This document shows positions 21,519-32,340 of a stretch of DNA of 64,000 nt, piece by piece. Below the pieces are notes generated by a model. The model was not told the origin of the DNA and did not search any database. It was given only the letters and a program-made list of their open reading frames with translations. The position numbers and the translations under genes were made by a program. How positions within the stretch are numbered: position 1 is the stretch's first letter; the number at the start of each line of letters is the position of its first letter. This stretch comes from Exobasidium rhododendri (Eukaryota > Basidiomycota > Exobasidiomycetes > Exobasidiales > Exobasidiaceae): contig CP110631.1 in assembly GCA_026210745.1 (NCBI GenBank), positions 4,774,001 through 4,838,000 of the forward strand, read 5' to 3'.

Positions 21519-24500
21519 TTATGTGAGAAGATCATGGATGCTCATGCGACCATTGCCCTTTCCGTTGTAAATTGCGTTGCTCTTTGTAGTAGAGGAATGG
21601 TTGCTAGACATCGAAAGTGTAGATTGCTGTAACGGGTGGGAAGGAGGCAGAGCGGTACGGTTTTTCACTGGGCTGAAGGATGGTTTCATCTGTGCGGAAG
21701 GGTCCATAGTCACGTTCTGATAATGCTGCTGCTCCTGTTGCTGCTCCTCACCCAACGGCAAGAATGCTCCTTTGCTGTCTTCAGGCTGGCCATCAAAGCG
21801 AATCTTGCGTTTGCTAGCGTTAGTGTAAGAGGAGGAAGAGGAGGGCATCGTTGGTCTCGTTGGCCTTTGGTGTGCAGAGGAAGATGCGAAAGGCGGTGTG
21901 GATTGTGGTGATGGTGTGGGTGGTGGTGGTAAAATCGAATGACTGTATCGTCCTCGTCTTGACTCTGCATCGCCCATCGTGTAGCCTCTTGGTCGACGAG
22001 GATCTTCGTATTTTGCCATCTCTCTATCGGCGTGAGCCATGGATCTTTCTGCCGAAGATGTCCTTGATTGCAGCACAGAAGGCATCATTCCATCACCGCC
22101 GCTCTGCCCAGATCCTCTACCTTGTGATGAAACGATTTGCAAGACAGAGGGTACAAATAGACCCGTCGGCGATGAAGATGGCGCAACTTCGTCAGGGGAC
22201 CTTGCCGAATTGGCAAAGCTGTTCGTCCTCCTTCTTCGCCTTTGTGGCTCGGAAGAGTGATGAAGCGTGCCAACATAGTCACCCAGCGTCGAGTCATCAT
22301 CCTCCCCAGTACCTTCTCCCTGGAGTTCAAGACCCAATTGAGCCTGTGCAACACTCTGATCCAGTGTCCACCATCCACCCTTCCCTCGAGCCGCTTGACT
22401 CATATTTGGCAAGCCACTAGAGCAGCTCTCGTAGATGTCTTGCGCCGTTCTTGCTACCTTGACGAAGCTCTTGTTAAGACTGAGGTTGTGTCGAACCGTA
22501 TTCTGCCAGCCAGATCCTTCGCTGCCTTCCATGCTGTACAGCTCAGGATACGCGTTGCTGATCCACGTGTAGATCTCTCTCAACGTCATTCGGTTCTCCG
22601 GTGAGGAAGTGATGGCTTGCGCGATCAAGGAGGAATAGCTGAACGGGGGCCTCCTACGACGTCTGCTTTGAGAAATCAATTGATCGGGAGCAGCGGCCTG
22701 TGGCAGAGTTTCCTTCATCACGACTCCACCGTTGAAATCAAGAGCAAGATTGGGTGGAGACATGATCGAGGGATCAACCTTCTGAATGGGCATGCTTTTC
22801 TCCTGACCAATCGATGAAGGGTACCCTCCGCGACTCATTCTTTGTGGAAAATCCTTCGTAGGTCTCTCGAGGACAGACGGCATTTGACCTTCTCTTGGCG
22901 TCCTGGGCGTTCCAAAATCCCAGCTAGCCCGCACACTAGGATTGCTGCTGTTCGATGTGTCCTCTACCGATAAATTGTCGATAAACAAAGGCGAGATAGG
23001 CGTGGCTGATCGAGGAGAGGAAGCAGCATAGGTACTCGTACTCAGCAATGGTCTTCCAATCGTGGAGTGAGGGTGACTCGGTGGATTGTAAGGACCGATG
23101 GAAGCAAATAGGAGCGGAGATTGTTGAGTAGAAGGTAGAGCGGCATTCTTGTTGTGAAAAGAGTCATACGTGGAAGGGTAATCGATCGAAGAGGTAGTCT
23201 TTCCCGACATGGCACTATCTCTTCGACTTGTCGCTTGCCTCCAATCCCATAGACTGCTGGAAGAATTCGAAATAGATGCAGTGCTCGCTGTCTGCGGTGG
23301 ATGTGGGTAGACAGGACTTAGTTGAGAGATACTCGGTAATCGATCCCTTGCTCGATCGACGTGTGGGAGCGACATCGTACTAGCTCTTCCGCGAGAGGCA
23401 AAGCCAGGCACAGGACTGAATGGATGGCTTTGAATCTGGATGCGCACCGGTGGAGAATGAGAGGCACGAATATTTTCCTTGCGCTCTTTGGTCAAATCAT
23501 GCTCCATCGATGATACTCTCCGCTCTTGATGAGCTGCCGCTTGATTTGAAGTCGAGGAAGACGGTCCTCGATAGTTGCCAGAGTGACCACCACTATCATC
23601 ATCTCCACCGTTCGGTCGACTGTTTGGTGGACCGTCAAAGCGGTTCGAGGTATCATTCTGACCTCCAAAGTAGCCCCCACCTCCATTATTTCCCTTTGAG
23701 GTAGCATCACCACCTCCGCCACCCCTTGGCCCGCCTTCGTCACCTCCCATTGACGACCTTACTGCACTCAACTCTCGGTACTGGACCAAACGTAGCAAGT
23801 TCCTCTGCAGCATCACTATTGTCGTCTTTCCGATTGCTGGCAAATGCTTCGACGCCCTTCTTCGAACATCCTTTTCGAAGTTCTTCTCACTACTGAAGTT
23901 GATCGTGATTGCGCCTTCTTTGACCCAATCTGTCTTGATCTTGAAGTTGGCCGAAGGCACACCGGAAATGACCACATCGGAAGCTTCAATACACTGTTGC
24001 ATCGTCATTGCAGAGGTGTGAACGACATGATGAGGTCGAAGCCTTCGTTTGTTGTTCTCTTTTCTAGCTTGCAAGACAGCACCCGATGGCCTTCGATTCT
24101 TTTCAATCGTCGCTCGCTTGTTGAACTCTTGAACGCTATCCAGATCAACACTATAGACCTTGGCGCCATCATTGCTCAAAAGAGCTGCCAACGGTCTACC
24201 TACCACTTCTGATCGGTTGATCACAGTGATGACCTTGCCAAACAGTCGATCACCATATGGCAAGGATCCGTCGTATACCTCCATGGCTTCAAGACACTTG
24301 ACTACGGCTAATGGCGTGCAAGGCAAGATTGACTTTGCAAAGCCTGCTGGAACGACGTCCTCTTTGTTAAACGGTCCTAGCCCTACTTCCAACGTCTTTC
24401 CAGGTGCTGCACCCACTTGTGAAGGGATTACCCATCGAACATTGTGGTACATATTCCAGCAGTAACTAAAGTGTAGGCCTTCGACATCTTTGCGTGGATC

Positions 24501-25055
24501 TAAAATTTGTTGCAAGTATGTGTCTTGTCTTCCGCCAAAGATAGGGTAATAAACCTAAGGGGGGGGGGGGACAGGACGAATTAGGGTCAGCAAATGCCTA
24601 CCAACGATCTACGCTCTTTCACCCTTCCTTTTCCATTGACTCACCATGATCCCATGAATGTCATCATTAGCGTTGGCAGCAATGATGAGCTCTTCTACGT
24701 CTGCTTCGAGATCTGTACTCAATGCTCTGTCTTCTTCTATTCCTTCCATCTCAACCTCGCCGTCTCTACTTGTGCCTTCCTCGGCGTCCTCCCACGTCTT
24801 CCAGATTTCAAACTCGATACCAACTTGCTCGCAAGCTTTCTTTGTCCATTCCGCGTAGGCTACACTTGGTGGGCTTGGCGTTGCCAAAATTCCCACCAGC
24901 CTGGGGATCCTCTTGCCTTGTGATCTTCTTGTTGCTATTGTTTTTGAAATCTCCGACTGAAAAGGACTTGCGATCGAAGCGGCTGATATCAATTTTCCAG
25001 GGTACTCTGCGGCCCCCGCAGGTCTTGCTCCTTTGGACATGCCCGCCTCCGTCAT
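21519..25055 (-). CDS. MTD1: MTD1 methylene-THF dehydrogenase fused in frame to a forkhead transcription factor
   Basis: Exons 24645-25055 and 21519-24554 (intron 90 nt, GTGAGT donor; the acceptor follows a run of 12 C) give 1148 aa. Residues 1 to ~398 are a complete NAD-dependent 5,10-methylenetetrahydrofolate dehydrogenase of the fungal Mtd1 type: VYYPIFGGRQDTY, then NRSEVVGRPLAALLSNDGA in the dinucleotide domain, ending near MLQRNLLRLVQY, where yeast Mtd1 (320 aa) also ends. The frame continues without a stop through a Gly/Ser/Pro-rich linker into a forkhead domain at ~767-870 (PPFSYSSLIAQAI, GWQNTVRHNLSLNKSFVKV, GKGGWWTLD), then a disordered tail. Forkhead proteins are nuclear DNA-binding factors; Mtd1 is a cytosolic enzyme. 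A separate forkhead start at ATG 23750 (743 aa) is the main alternative. A GTAAGG at 23762 could also serve as a donor separating the two. Confidence 0.85.
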
Positions 25056-26319
25056 TCTACTAGCAATTCCTTTCGATGGTCAGCGAAAATGAATTAGGTA
25101 TTTCGCTTGATCTCCTTTTCCGCGTAGTGCTTCCAGAGAAGACGTGAGTTGATGAAGAGAGAATGCAGTATACAAGAGAAACTTGAAAGCTCTCGAGAAA
25201 GGTGTATTGTTTCTTCCTTTGAATTCCTACAGCTGGAGATTCGTAGGGTCTAGGGAAAAGAGATCAGATAAAGAGCATGAGCATATAGCCTTGATAACAT
25301 CGACGCCCATCCTCCTGCGGCGGCTAAAGGGGTCACCCTCCTCTCCCACAGCTCTTTTGAAGAGAGTACAACGCAGAAGGAAGAGGACAGTGGCAGTGGT
25401 CGCACAACAGCTACGGACGCCGCACGACCTTGACCAAATGTACCCCCAAGAACGTCCACCCTGCTCATCCTCTCGCCCCCACCCTTTCATGTCACCGTTA
25501 CGTTCATCAATCTGTGTACTCACAAAGTATAGAAAGACAGGCGCTCCTTCGGTTGAGGATCGGGGCGAGCGGTGAGAAGGTAAAGAGTCGGCGTTTTACT
25601 TGATACACCGAAGAGGATGGATTGATTGCAGTACTGATTGTACGCCAAACAAGTTTCCGATGAGGAAATCGTGATGAAGAAACGGCAATGTACTGATGCG
25701 ACTCGTCCGGATGTAGAGCGAATGTCCTACCATGGAGACAACGTTAGAGTTGGAAGGGGAGAGCTATGTCAGCAGACTGATCGCAAGCCGTTCTGAAGAC
25801 CTTTTTCTCCCCCCCTCCGTATCGTCTGCTGCTTTCGGACTAATTAGAGACGTCTCTCCCCAAGGCGTAGCAGCAGCTTGCAACGGATGAAACTGATTGA
25901 GAAAAATAGAAAAAAATCGAAACGGGGAGCGCGCGAAAACGTAAATCTCCTAACAGAAAAGGTGAGAAAGTCGAGCTAGTGATCTTGTAGGCACCCCGAA
26001 TCGAAAACTATAATCCCCATAAGAGGAATACGAGACCATCCGAGAAAAGTAAAAGAACAAACAACCATAAGAAAAAGCGGTAACAGCGGATGCCACAGTG
26101 TAGATGACGCGTATTTGAATAGAAAGAATAGAGTTTGAATAGAAAATAAAAAGGCACCCTCTATCAATGCGGAAAACCACAAAGTTTTGTTCGACGAGAC
26201 TGCAAGCGCGCGTGAGGTAGTGCGGACAAAGGGAGGGGGGAAGAGAAGGGCACCTACTGCCCGATTCATTGCGTGAGCGGCGAAAGAATCGTCGCGCGCT
26301 TCGATAGGCCGACCATGCC

Positions 26320-26339
26320 AGAAGTACAGCTGTACTTCT
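26320..26339. repeat. 20-bp perfect palindrome
   Basis: The half-site AGAAGTACAG is followed directly by its reverse complement, with no spacer. It lies in the middle of the gene-poor region, well away from any called start. It could be a dimeric transcription-factor site or a hairpin. Confidence 0.6.
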
Positions 26340-28162
26340 AAACAGATAAGGACGGCCTTCTGAACGCCTTCAATCACCTATCTCGCAGGCGCCTCATCAT
26401 AAACAACGTTCGAAGGAGGAATAACCGGAAACACACCGGTGACAGTGGTACATCATGTAATCATAAAATGTGCCGAGTCTACTCACGATAGGATCTTGCA
26501 GAAATAAACTAACTCCAGGAGTGCAGGGAAGACGAGCTGGCCTCTTGTCTGTCGCAGGTCAAATCGTACGCTGATTGTTTTAGTGATCGTTTCTCCTTCT
26601 TCTTTCTGCTCTTTCAGCTGACAATAAATCGTTTGTGCCGAGTCACCTTTTGTGCGGAAGACTATTTGACTGACTGGAATTTAATGGCAATTTGCACAGA
26701 ACGCCGACGATGCTGTTGGAACCTATTAGAAGCTCGAAGGACGAGAGAATGCTGGATGGGGGGCTTGATCGAAATGGACTCTTGGCTGAATTAGAGAGCG
26801 AGATGCGTTTGAGCGTCCTTGAATGATTAGTCAGTGCCAGAAAGAAGGACTTTAAATGCTGATGATGTTGATGTTCCCGCCAGTGAGCAAAGGTCGTATG
26901 GAGGGACGGAAAAGAAGTGAGTCTATTCGTGAGGAGCAGCGAGAGGGTTAAGAGAGAAGCCAAGCCAGCCAGATCAAATGGATGAAGCACAAGAGGGTGC
27001 GGTGGAGGAAACAATTGAGTCTTATTCTTCCCTACAGAGTCTTATTTTGCGTCTCAAAGAGTTCCTCTACCCGCAGGTGTGTCACTCTCTCAATCATGGG
27101 AGAAACCCAATAAAGCGGTAACTCATTCGAGGGCACTACACACAGAGGGAAAAGGGGCAGGAACAGGAACAGTGTGCCTTGAAACTTCCTCTGAATCTTA
27201 TTGCGTCTTGCTGCGAAACAGTATCGAATACCCTTTGATAGCCTTCTTCCATTCAAGGTACGCCTGCTTGTTTGCTTGTTGCTCCTACGCAGTTTGTATG
27301 GTAATAATAAAAATTTTATTAATCCGTCCTCTGGGGGACATTCGACTTGGTCGGTGAACTACTACATACACCGCTTATGGCACTGACAATGACTTTCCGA
27401 GGGATCGTCCGAGGTGCCCGGCCTTCAATTGACCGAAATTTCGTGCAAAATACGAAGGGGAATTACCTCTCAGATGGTATTCATGTATAAGCCACGTCCG
27501 GATTTTTTTTTTCTATTTCTCTTCGTTTCGCGTCCTCCCACGCCTAGAGACCCCACGCCTAGCGATCAAAAGTGCGACGTACTCGTTTCTTTTTAGCACC
27601 GTTTCCATGGTCTAGCCCAAGGGGGCGGGAAGCATATAGTGTTACTCCTGTTCGTTAAGATTCGTTTGGAGAAGAATAATCTCCCTAGCGGAACTTTCTC
27701 TAATCCGAAGAGAAACATGTTGCCTCAATGTCAGCACAATCCGTATCAAGAGGTGCTTGGACATCAATTCAGGAACGGTCTCGAGACAACATCGTGCAAA
27801 AGGCGAAGGAGCGAGCTAGGGTCTCGAGCCGCCATTCTTGCAGCCACCCCTCGCATTTGCGCGCTACCGAAACAGCGGACTTGTACATCTTTTGTGCTCT
27901 TCCGGCCCCTCGATAAAAAGGGCAAAGGGAGAAGAGCGGGTGAGGTACACAGCTGTGAGGCACTGCTCACACGCCGCGGTAAAAGGCGAACGACCGCATA
28001 GCGACATGAAGTCGATAGGACTACTTTCTCGCAGTGAAATTGCAATGCAAGTCTCAATTTCTGTGCAAGAGCATTGTGAAAGGAGCGGTACAGGATTACA
28101 AATGCGGTGTACAAGCAAATTCGTGATTCTATATGCATGTGTTGGTCTCTCTTCTTCCACCC

Positions 28163-28246
28163 AGGCGGAGGAGGAAGAGGAGCAGAAGCAGGAGGAAGAG
28201 GACAAGAGGAGAGGAAGAGGAGAGGAGGAGGGGGAGGAGGAAGACT
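28163..28246 (+). repeat. Purine (GAG/AGG) tract
   Basis: About 84 bases almost wholly purine on this strand, built from irregular GGA/GAG triplets. Such tracts can form triplex DNA. Apparent Glu-rich or Gly-rich reading frames through it are products of the repeat. Confidence 0.7.
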
Positions 28247-29556
28247 TAGAGATGCACCGTATGCAAACATTAACTTTAAAGCCGAGCCTACCTTTTCGGC
28301 TATGAGACATTTGTCAAATAATAAAGTTACAAATTTAACCGTGGAAAGCCAAAAAATGTACCAGAAGTATTCTGTTTTCCCACGCTACCATGTCATAGAA
28401 AGCTATGTCTCAATTTTCCCCCACCCCTTCTTTTTGAGAGAAGACACACAACATTCTTATACACCGCAGCCAGATCAGTACGCTGTTGTTGTCATCACTT
28501 TTTACTCGAGGACAGCAAGGGTGGTAAGGAAGGTGTTATTGACAAGGACGAGGCGGAACGGAGTCGTATTACGCGAGCAGTCCTCGAAACGGTACTACTA
28601 GTTGACAACAAATTTAACCTATTTCTGCGTAAGGATGGGCCGCTGCAAGACAATCATGACCGGGAACGCATCGCCTGAATGGTGAGGAAATTTGGACACT
28701 TGCGGCAGCTTGGTCACGGCAATACTCCATACAGAACAACTCCCGCTGTACACTGCATAGCATGGTAGATTCGGGTACGTACAGTCCCTTCTACACGATG
28801 AAGGGTTCCACCTCGTGTGGGGGGAGGGTCGGAGATGAGATCAGAGAAGCTGTGTAAGGACGGGTGTTCTGCGTGTGAGGGGACATCCTGATGCAAGATC
28901 ATACAGCTCTAGACGCCAGCATTCTTTTCAGACATCGCTTTTGTCCCCGTCCAATCCTTCCGACTTTCCGAAAGCTTGCGTAAGTAAGGTCACCCGAGTC
29001 CCTCTAGCCCTATTCATTGGTACGGGCTCCCCGAAGTGTAAATAGGCAGGGATTGTCTCGCACTTTACATACATTCTACTTCCTATCTCACTTGATAGGA
29101 TTATACTTTAAGCTCATGATCGAGTTTCTCGTTTGTGCTTGTCAGCCGCAGATTGAGTAGAGGGTGGGTGGGTGACTTGTGGATGTTTTTGTTTATTTTT
29201 TCTTGCCCTTCTCCGGGGACATGCTCCCCGTGACATCACGGCTAAATCGAAGAGATTACCCGAATTTCATATTGTGTCGTGGCGGGAGGCAGTGGAGCAG
29301 CGCGACATCATTCTACCTTCTCTGCCATGAAAGGCAGACAGGCACGAAGGAGCCGTCGCTGAAAGTGATGGTACAACGCTGGCACGAGCTATATTCTCGG
29401 AGCATCTCTACCACACTGCAAATCGAGAGACCAGACCCACTATCCTACCCATCGAAGCCGATTCACCCTGTGTCATTCGCTGAGAAGTGGGTGATGTGAC
29501 ACCCCACTCACACGGCTACACGTGCCGTCAATGTCCTCACTTTTAAAGATCAAGAG

Positions 29557-29584
29557 TACCGGTAACGTTCAGAGCGTACCGGTA
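29557..29584. promoter_or_regulatory. Two TACCGGTA palindromes 20 bp apart
   Basis: The 8-bp palindrome TACCGGTA, each copy preceded by G, occurs at 29557-29564 and 29577-29584. The spacing is exactly 20 bp, close to two helical turns, about 330 bp upstream of the MPP-alpha ATG. That geometry suits a pair of dimeric binding sites. No known factor is assigned. Confidence 0.35.
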
Positions 29585-29910
29585 TCGAAGTATGTTCTGA
29601 TATTTGAGTGTATCGTAAAAGATTTGACTGAATGTAAGGTCTATCCTGTTCATCTCCAATTATCAAGCTTGAATTGGCTTGCCCACCGCCACACAGCGAC
29701 TCCTCTGCTGGCAGGTCCTCCCTCCTCTTTGTCACTTTCTAGGATGGTAAGTAACCTCTGTGTAGCCACTGTGAGGATTTGCCGTGTAGGATTACGTAAC
29801 CGAAGCACGCTTCACGTGGCTCATGCACCCCTCTCCCTTTGTCCTCCATTCGATACTTAATCTTCAGAAAGTTCCATCAGGGACATCATCCAGACGTCCC
29901 ATCCCCCATC

Positions 29911-31572
29911 ATGTCGATCTATCAATCGGCAATCCGGAGCGCTGCTCGAAGGACTCGTTTGGATCAGCCACTATTGAAACAGTTCAAGTCTCAGTCTTGG
30001 AACGATCTCAATCGTGCGTATTCAACACAGATCCCAACATCGTCTCTACTCTCATACAGGACAATGCCCAACGGTATTCGCGTAGCTGGTGAAGAGACCC
30101 CTGGTCACTTTTCAGCCTTAGGCGTTTACATCAACGCAGGCTCTCGTTTCGAGAGGGTGAATGTTCCTGGAGAATCCGGAGCTAGTCACGTCATGGATCG
30201 AATGGCTTTCAAAAGCACGAAAAGGTACACTGCCGAAGAGTTGAGCGCAAGATTGGAAAAGTTGGGCGGCAATTTCCAAGCGGCTTCCTCGCGTGAGACC
30301 ATCATGTATCAAGCGTCCATGTTCAATCAAGACATACAAGCATGGATGAGTGTCTTTGCAGATACCATCTTGAATGCAAAATTTGACGGCGAGGAAATGG
30401 GACAAGTACGAGAGGACGTGGCCTGGGAAGTCCAAAACTTGAAGAGTAAACCGGAGGCCATCTTGCCAGAGATTTTGCACGAAGTAGCTTACAAGGGAAA
30501 CACGCTGGGCAATCCTCTCTTGTGCCCTGAAGCGAGCATCCCGCTCATCACTACCGATCTCTTGCGAGATTTCTCAAAGGCGTGGTATACTCCGGAAAGA
30601 ATCGTCATTGCCGGAGCAGGAATGCCCTTTGAGCAACTCTATAGTCTCAGTGAACAATACTTTGGAGGACTGGAAAGCACTGCCAAGAAAAGCGGTATCA
30701 ATAGAGCGCTCCCACGCAATCAGTCGATGTCGGCGCGATCGACCTCTTCACCACTGGCCGCCAACTTTTCATCTGACGCAAAAGCGCAAGCAAAGTATCT
30801 CGAAAATGCCGATCTAGCCTTACGACCAGAAATCGCTAGCGAAGTGGCACAATACACTGGAGGTGAAAGGTATACAGCGGATGCTAATTCAGAATTCACG
30901 CATGTGTATGTCGCCTTCGAAAGCATGTCCATCAATGATGAAGACATCTACGCTTTGTCTGTGTTGCAAATGCTACTGGGCGGTGGCGGCTCATTTAGTG
31001 CAGGAGGTCCTGGAAAGGGAATGTACAGCCGACTGTACACGAATGTCCTGAATCAGCATCATGCTGTTGATTACTGTGCTGCGTTTCATCATTGCTACGC
31101 CGATAGCGGGATATTTGGAATCGCCATGGCTATCCACCCGAACTGGGCCGCGCAGGCCTCTACCATCATTGCTCAGCAAATGGAGTGTGTCTGTCACGCC
31201 AATACTGGCAACGGTGTAAGGATAGAAGAGCTGACAAGAGCAAAGAATCAGTTGAAGAGTAGCTTGATGATGTCACTGGAAAGTCGCCTCGTGGAGGTGG
31301 AAGATCTTGGCAGACAAGTCCAAGTCAGTGGTCGCAAAGTCACGGTGGAGGAGATGTGTGAGAAGATCGACAAGGTTGACTTGAACAATCTATGCAGAGT
31401 AGCCAGAAGAGTCTTCAAACCACAAGAATCAAGTAAACCACTCAACTTTGGACTTGGAAGTGGACAATCTAGTGTCGTGGGGCTGGGAAATACACGGGGC
31501 TTAGGCGATGTTCGTGCACTTTTGGCTCAGAAGAAGCTGGGTGCGCCGCCCACTTCTTCGGCCAGACTTTAA
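29911..31572 (+). CDS. MAS2: Mitochondrial processing peptidase, alpha subunit
   Basis: One exon, 553 aa. MPP removes presequences from imported proteins in the matrix; the alpha subunit recognises substrate and the beta subunit cuts. The first ~35 residues are basic and Ser/Arg-rich (a presequence). The M16 peptidase domain starts near SSLLSYRTMPNGIRVA. The zinc motif of the beta subunit is absent, as expected: GASHVMDRMAFKST stands where beta has HxxEH. The alpha-specific glycine-rich loop LGGGGSFSAGGPGKGMYSRL is intact (~352-371). The open frame extends to a TTG at 29839, so I used the first ATG. A GTAAGT at 29746 and a CAG near 29870 may bound a 5'-UTR intron; the ATG just before that GT opens a different frame. 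Confidence 0.95.
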   Translation: MSIYQSAIRSAARRTRLDQPLLKQFKSQSWNDLNRAYSTQIPTSSLLSYRTMPNGIRVAGEETPGHFSALGVYINAGSRFERVNVPGESGASHVMDRMAFKSTKRYTAEELSARLEKLGGNFQAASSRETIMYQASMFNQDIQAWMSVFADTILNAKFDGEEMGQVREDVAWEVQNLKSKPEAILPEILHEVAYKGNTLGNPLLCPEASIPLITTDLLRDFSKAWYTPERIVIAGAGMPFEQLYSLSEQYFGGLESTAKKSGINRALPRNQSMSARSTSSPLAANFSSDAKAQAKYLENADLALRPEIASEVAQYTGGERYTADANSEFTHVYVAFESMSINDEDIYALSVLQMLLGGGGSFSAGGPGKGMYSRLYTNVLNQHHAVDYCAAFHHCYADSGIFGIAMAIHPNWAAQASTIIAQQMECVCHANTGNGVRIEELTRAKNQLKSSLMMSLESRLVEVEDLGRQVQVSGRKVTVEEMCEKIDKVDLNNLCRVARRVFKPQESSKPLNFGLGSGQSSVVGLGNTRGLGDVRALLAQKKLGAPPTSSARL

Positions 31573-32340
31573 GGGGGGAGGAAAGGGGGTCCCGGCGAAA
31601 GCTCAGTCGTGCCTTGGCTTCCCCCAATGTTCTTTCACCCGTTCCCTTCTTGCTAATCCAAGACCTCACACGATCCACCATCCCATCCTCCGTTGCACGT
31701 CATCACTATGACTGTTGTTGATACCACCACCACCACTCTATACACTTGTAACAGTATGCAATTCAATCACCATTCCCCAGTTCGTATCGTGTCATACTCC
31801 ATTGTGCAGCAGGTAGGAACGATGCGATCCTACCACTGCAAACCAGATTGTGAGATATTAAGAGAAAGGCGTTTCCTAAGTGCATTTAATTATCTGTCTT
31901 GTCAACGTATTTGCATTCGATCGACGAGCGCGCGACAGTCGCACGAAAGGAAATTAAAGCTCCGCCTCTCTCACCTCCAACGTCCATCCCACATTTAGCT
32001 TCACACCGAGTACACACGTATTGATCTGGCGGGCGAAGCGACCGCGACTGCAACACCGTATCAGCGCATTCCTCCCGACATACACATCACACACGCCACA
32101 CACACCACACACACCACACACACCAAAACACACCGCACATCCCACATCTGGACCATCACTTGTCGATCCGGTCTTGCTAGCTCTACATGGAGTAAGTCGG
32201 ACATTTCGATGCATAAGAAGTCTTGTTGCATCTTCACCCTTATTTGCTAAAAGGTCTTAAGCCTGCTGTCAACTCCAGCAGAAGCGCTGTGAGCCGTTTT
32301 GGAGGAAGAAATCAAGCAAGGAATTTCCGAGCAGAAAGCG
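31573..32340. other. Intergenic region with CA-rich minisatellite
   Basis: 768 bp between MPP-alpha and the bHLH gene. It holds ACC triplets near 31718-31735 and a CA-rich block at about 32084-32135. An ATG followed directly by GAGTAAGT (about 32189) could be a tiny first exon of the bHLH gene, but no acceptor in the right phase was found. Confidence 0.5.
32098..32124 (+). repeat. Three perfect copies of a 9-bp CA-rich unit
   Basis: ACACACACC repeated three times without change, flanked by more degenerate CA sequence. It lies about 215 bp upstream of the first in-frame bHLH ATG. Confidence 0.8.

Larger units (their letters stand above)
25056..29910. other. 4.85-kb gene-poor region
   Basis: The longest non-coding stretch in an otherwise dense window. 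All open frames are under 170 codons, and those examined closely begin with GTG or TTG or read through simple sequence, so none is called. Contents: a 12-bp palindrome (25846-25857), a 20-bp perfect palindrome (26320-26339), an A/T patch at 27301-27320, a repeated CCACGCCTAG at about 27538 and 27553, a purine tract at 28163-28246, and two TACCGGTA palindromes upstream of the MPP gene. I looked for tRNA box-B patterns and U2/U6-like sequence and found none. The right end is the MPP-alpha promoter, the left end the MTD1 promoter. Confidence 0.6.

Noticed and set aside
25976-26377. 133-codon hydrophobic minus-strand frame in the gene-poor block
   Set aside because: GTG start; the membrane-like text comes from A/G-rich DNA read on the opposite strand. 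No family recognised.
27838-28601. Overlapping Glu-rich and Gly-rich plus-strand frames
   Set aside because: Both are products of the purine tract at 28163-28246 and lack a supported start.
25056-29910. tRNA, snRNA or transposon in the gene-poor block
   Set aside because: No box A/box B pair, no U2/U6 core, no terminal repeats or transposase-like frame found on either strand by eye.
32084-32135. CA-rich repeat as an internal telomere-like tract
   Set aside because: The unit ACACACACC does not match the TTAGGG-type repeat expected in basidiomycetes; it is a minisatellite.
32186-32340. Two-codon first exon (ATGGA then GTAAGT) for the bHLH gene
   Set aside because: No acceptor in a matching phase; an in-frame TGA at 32290 blocks the simplest joins.
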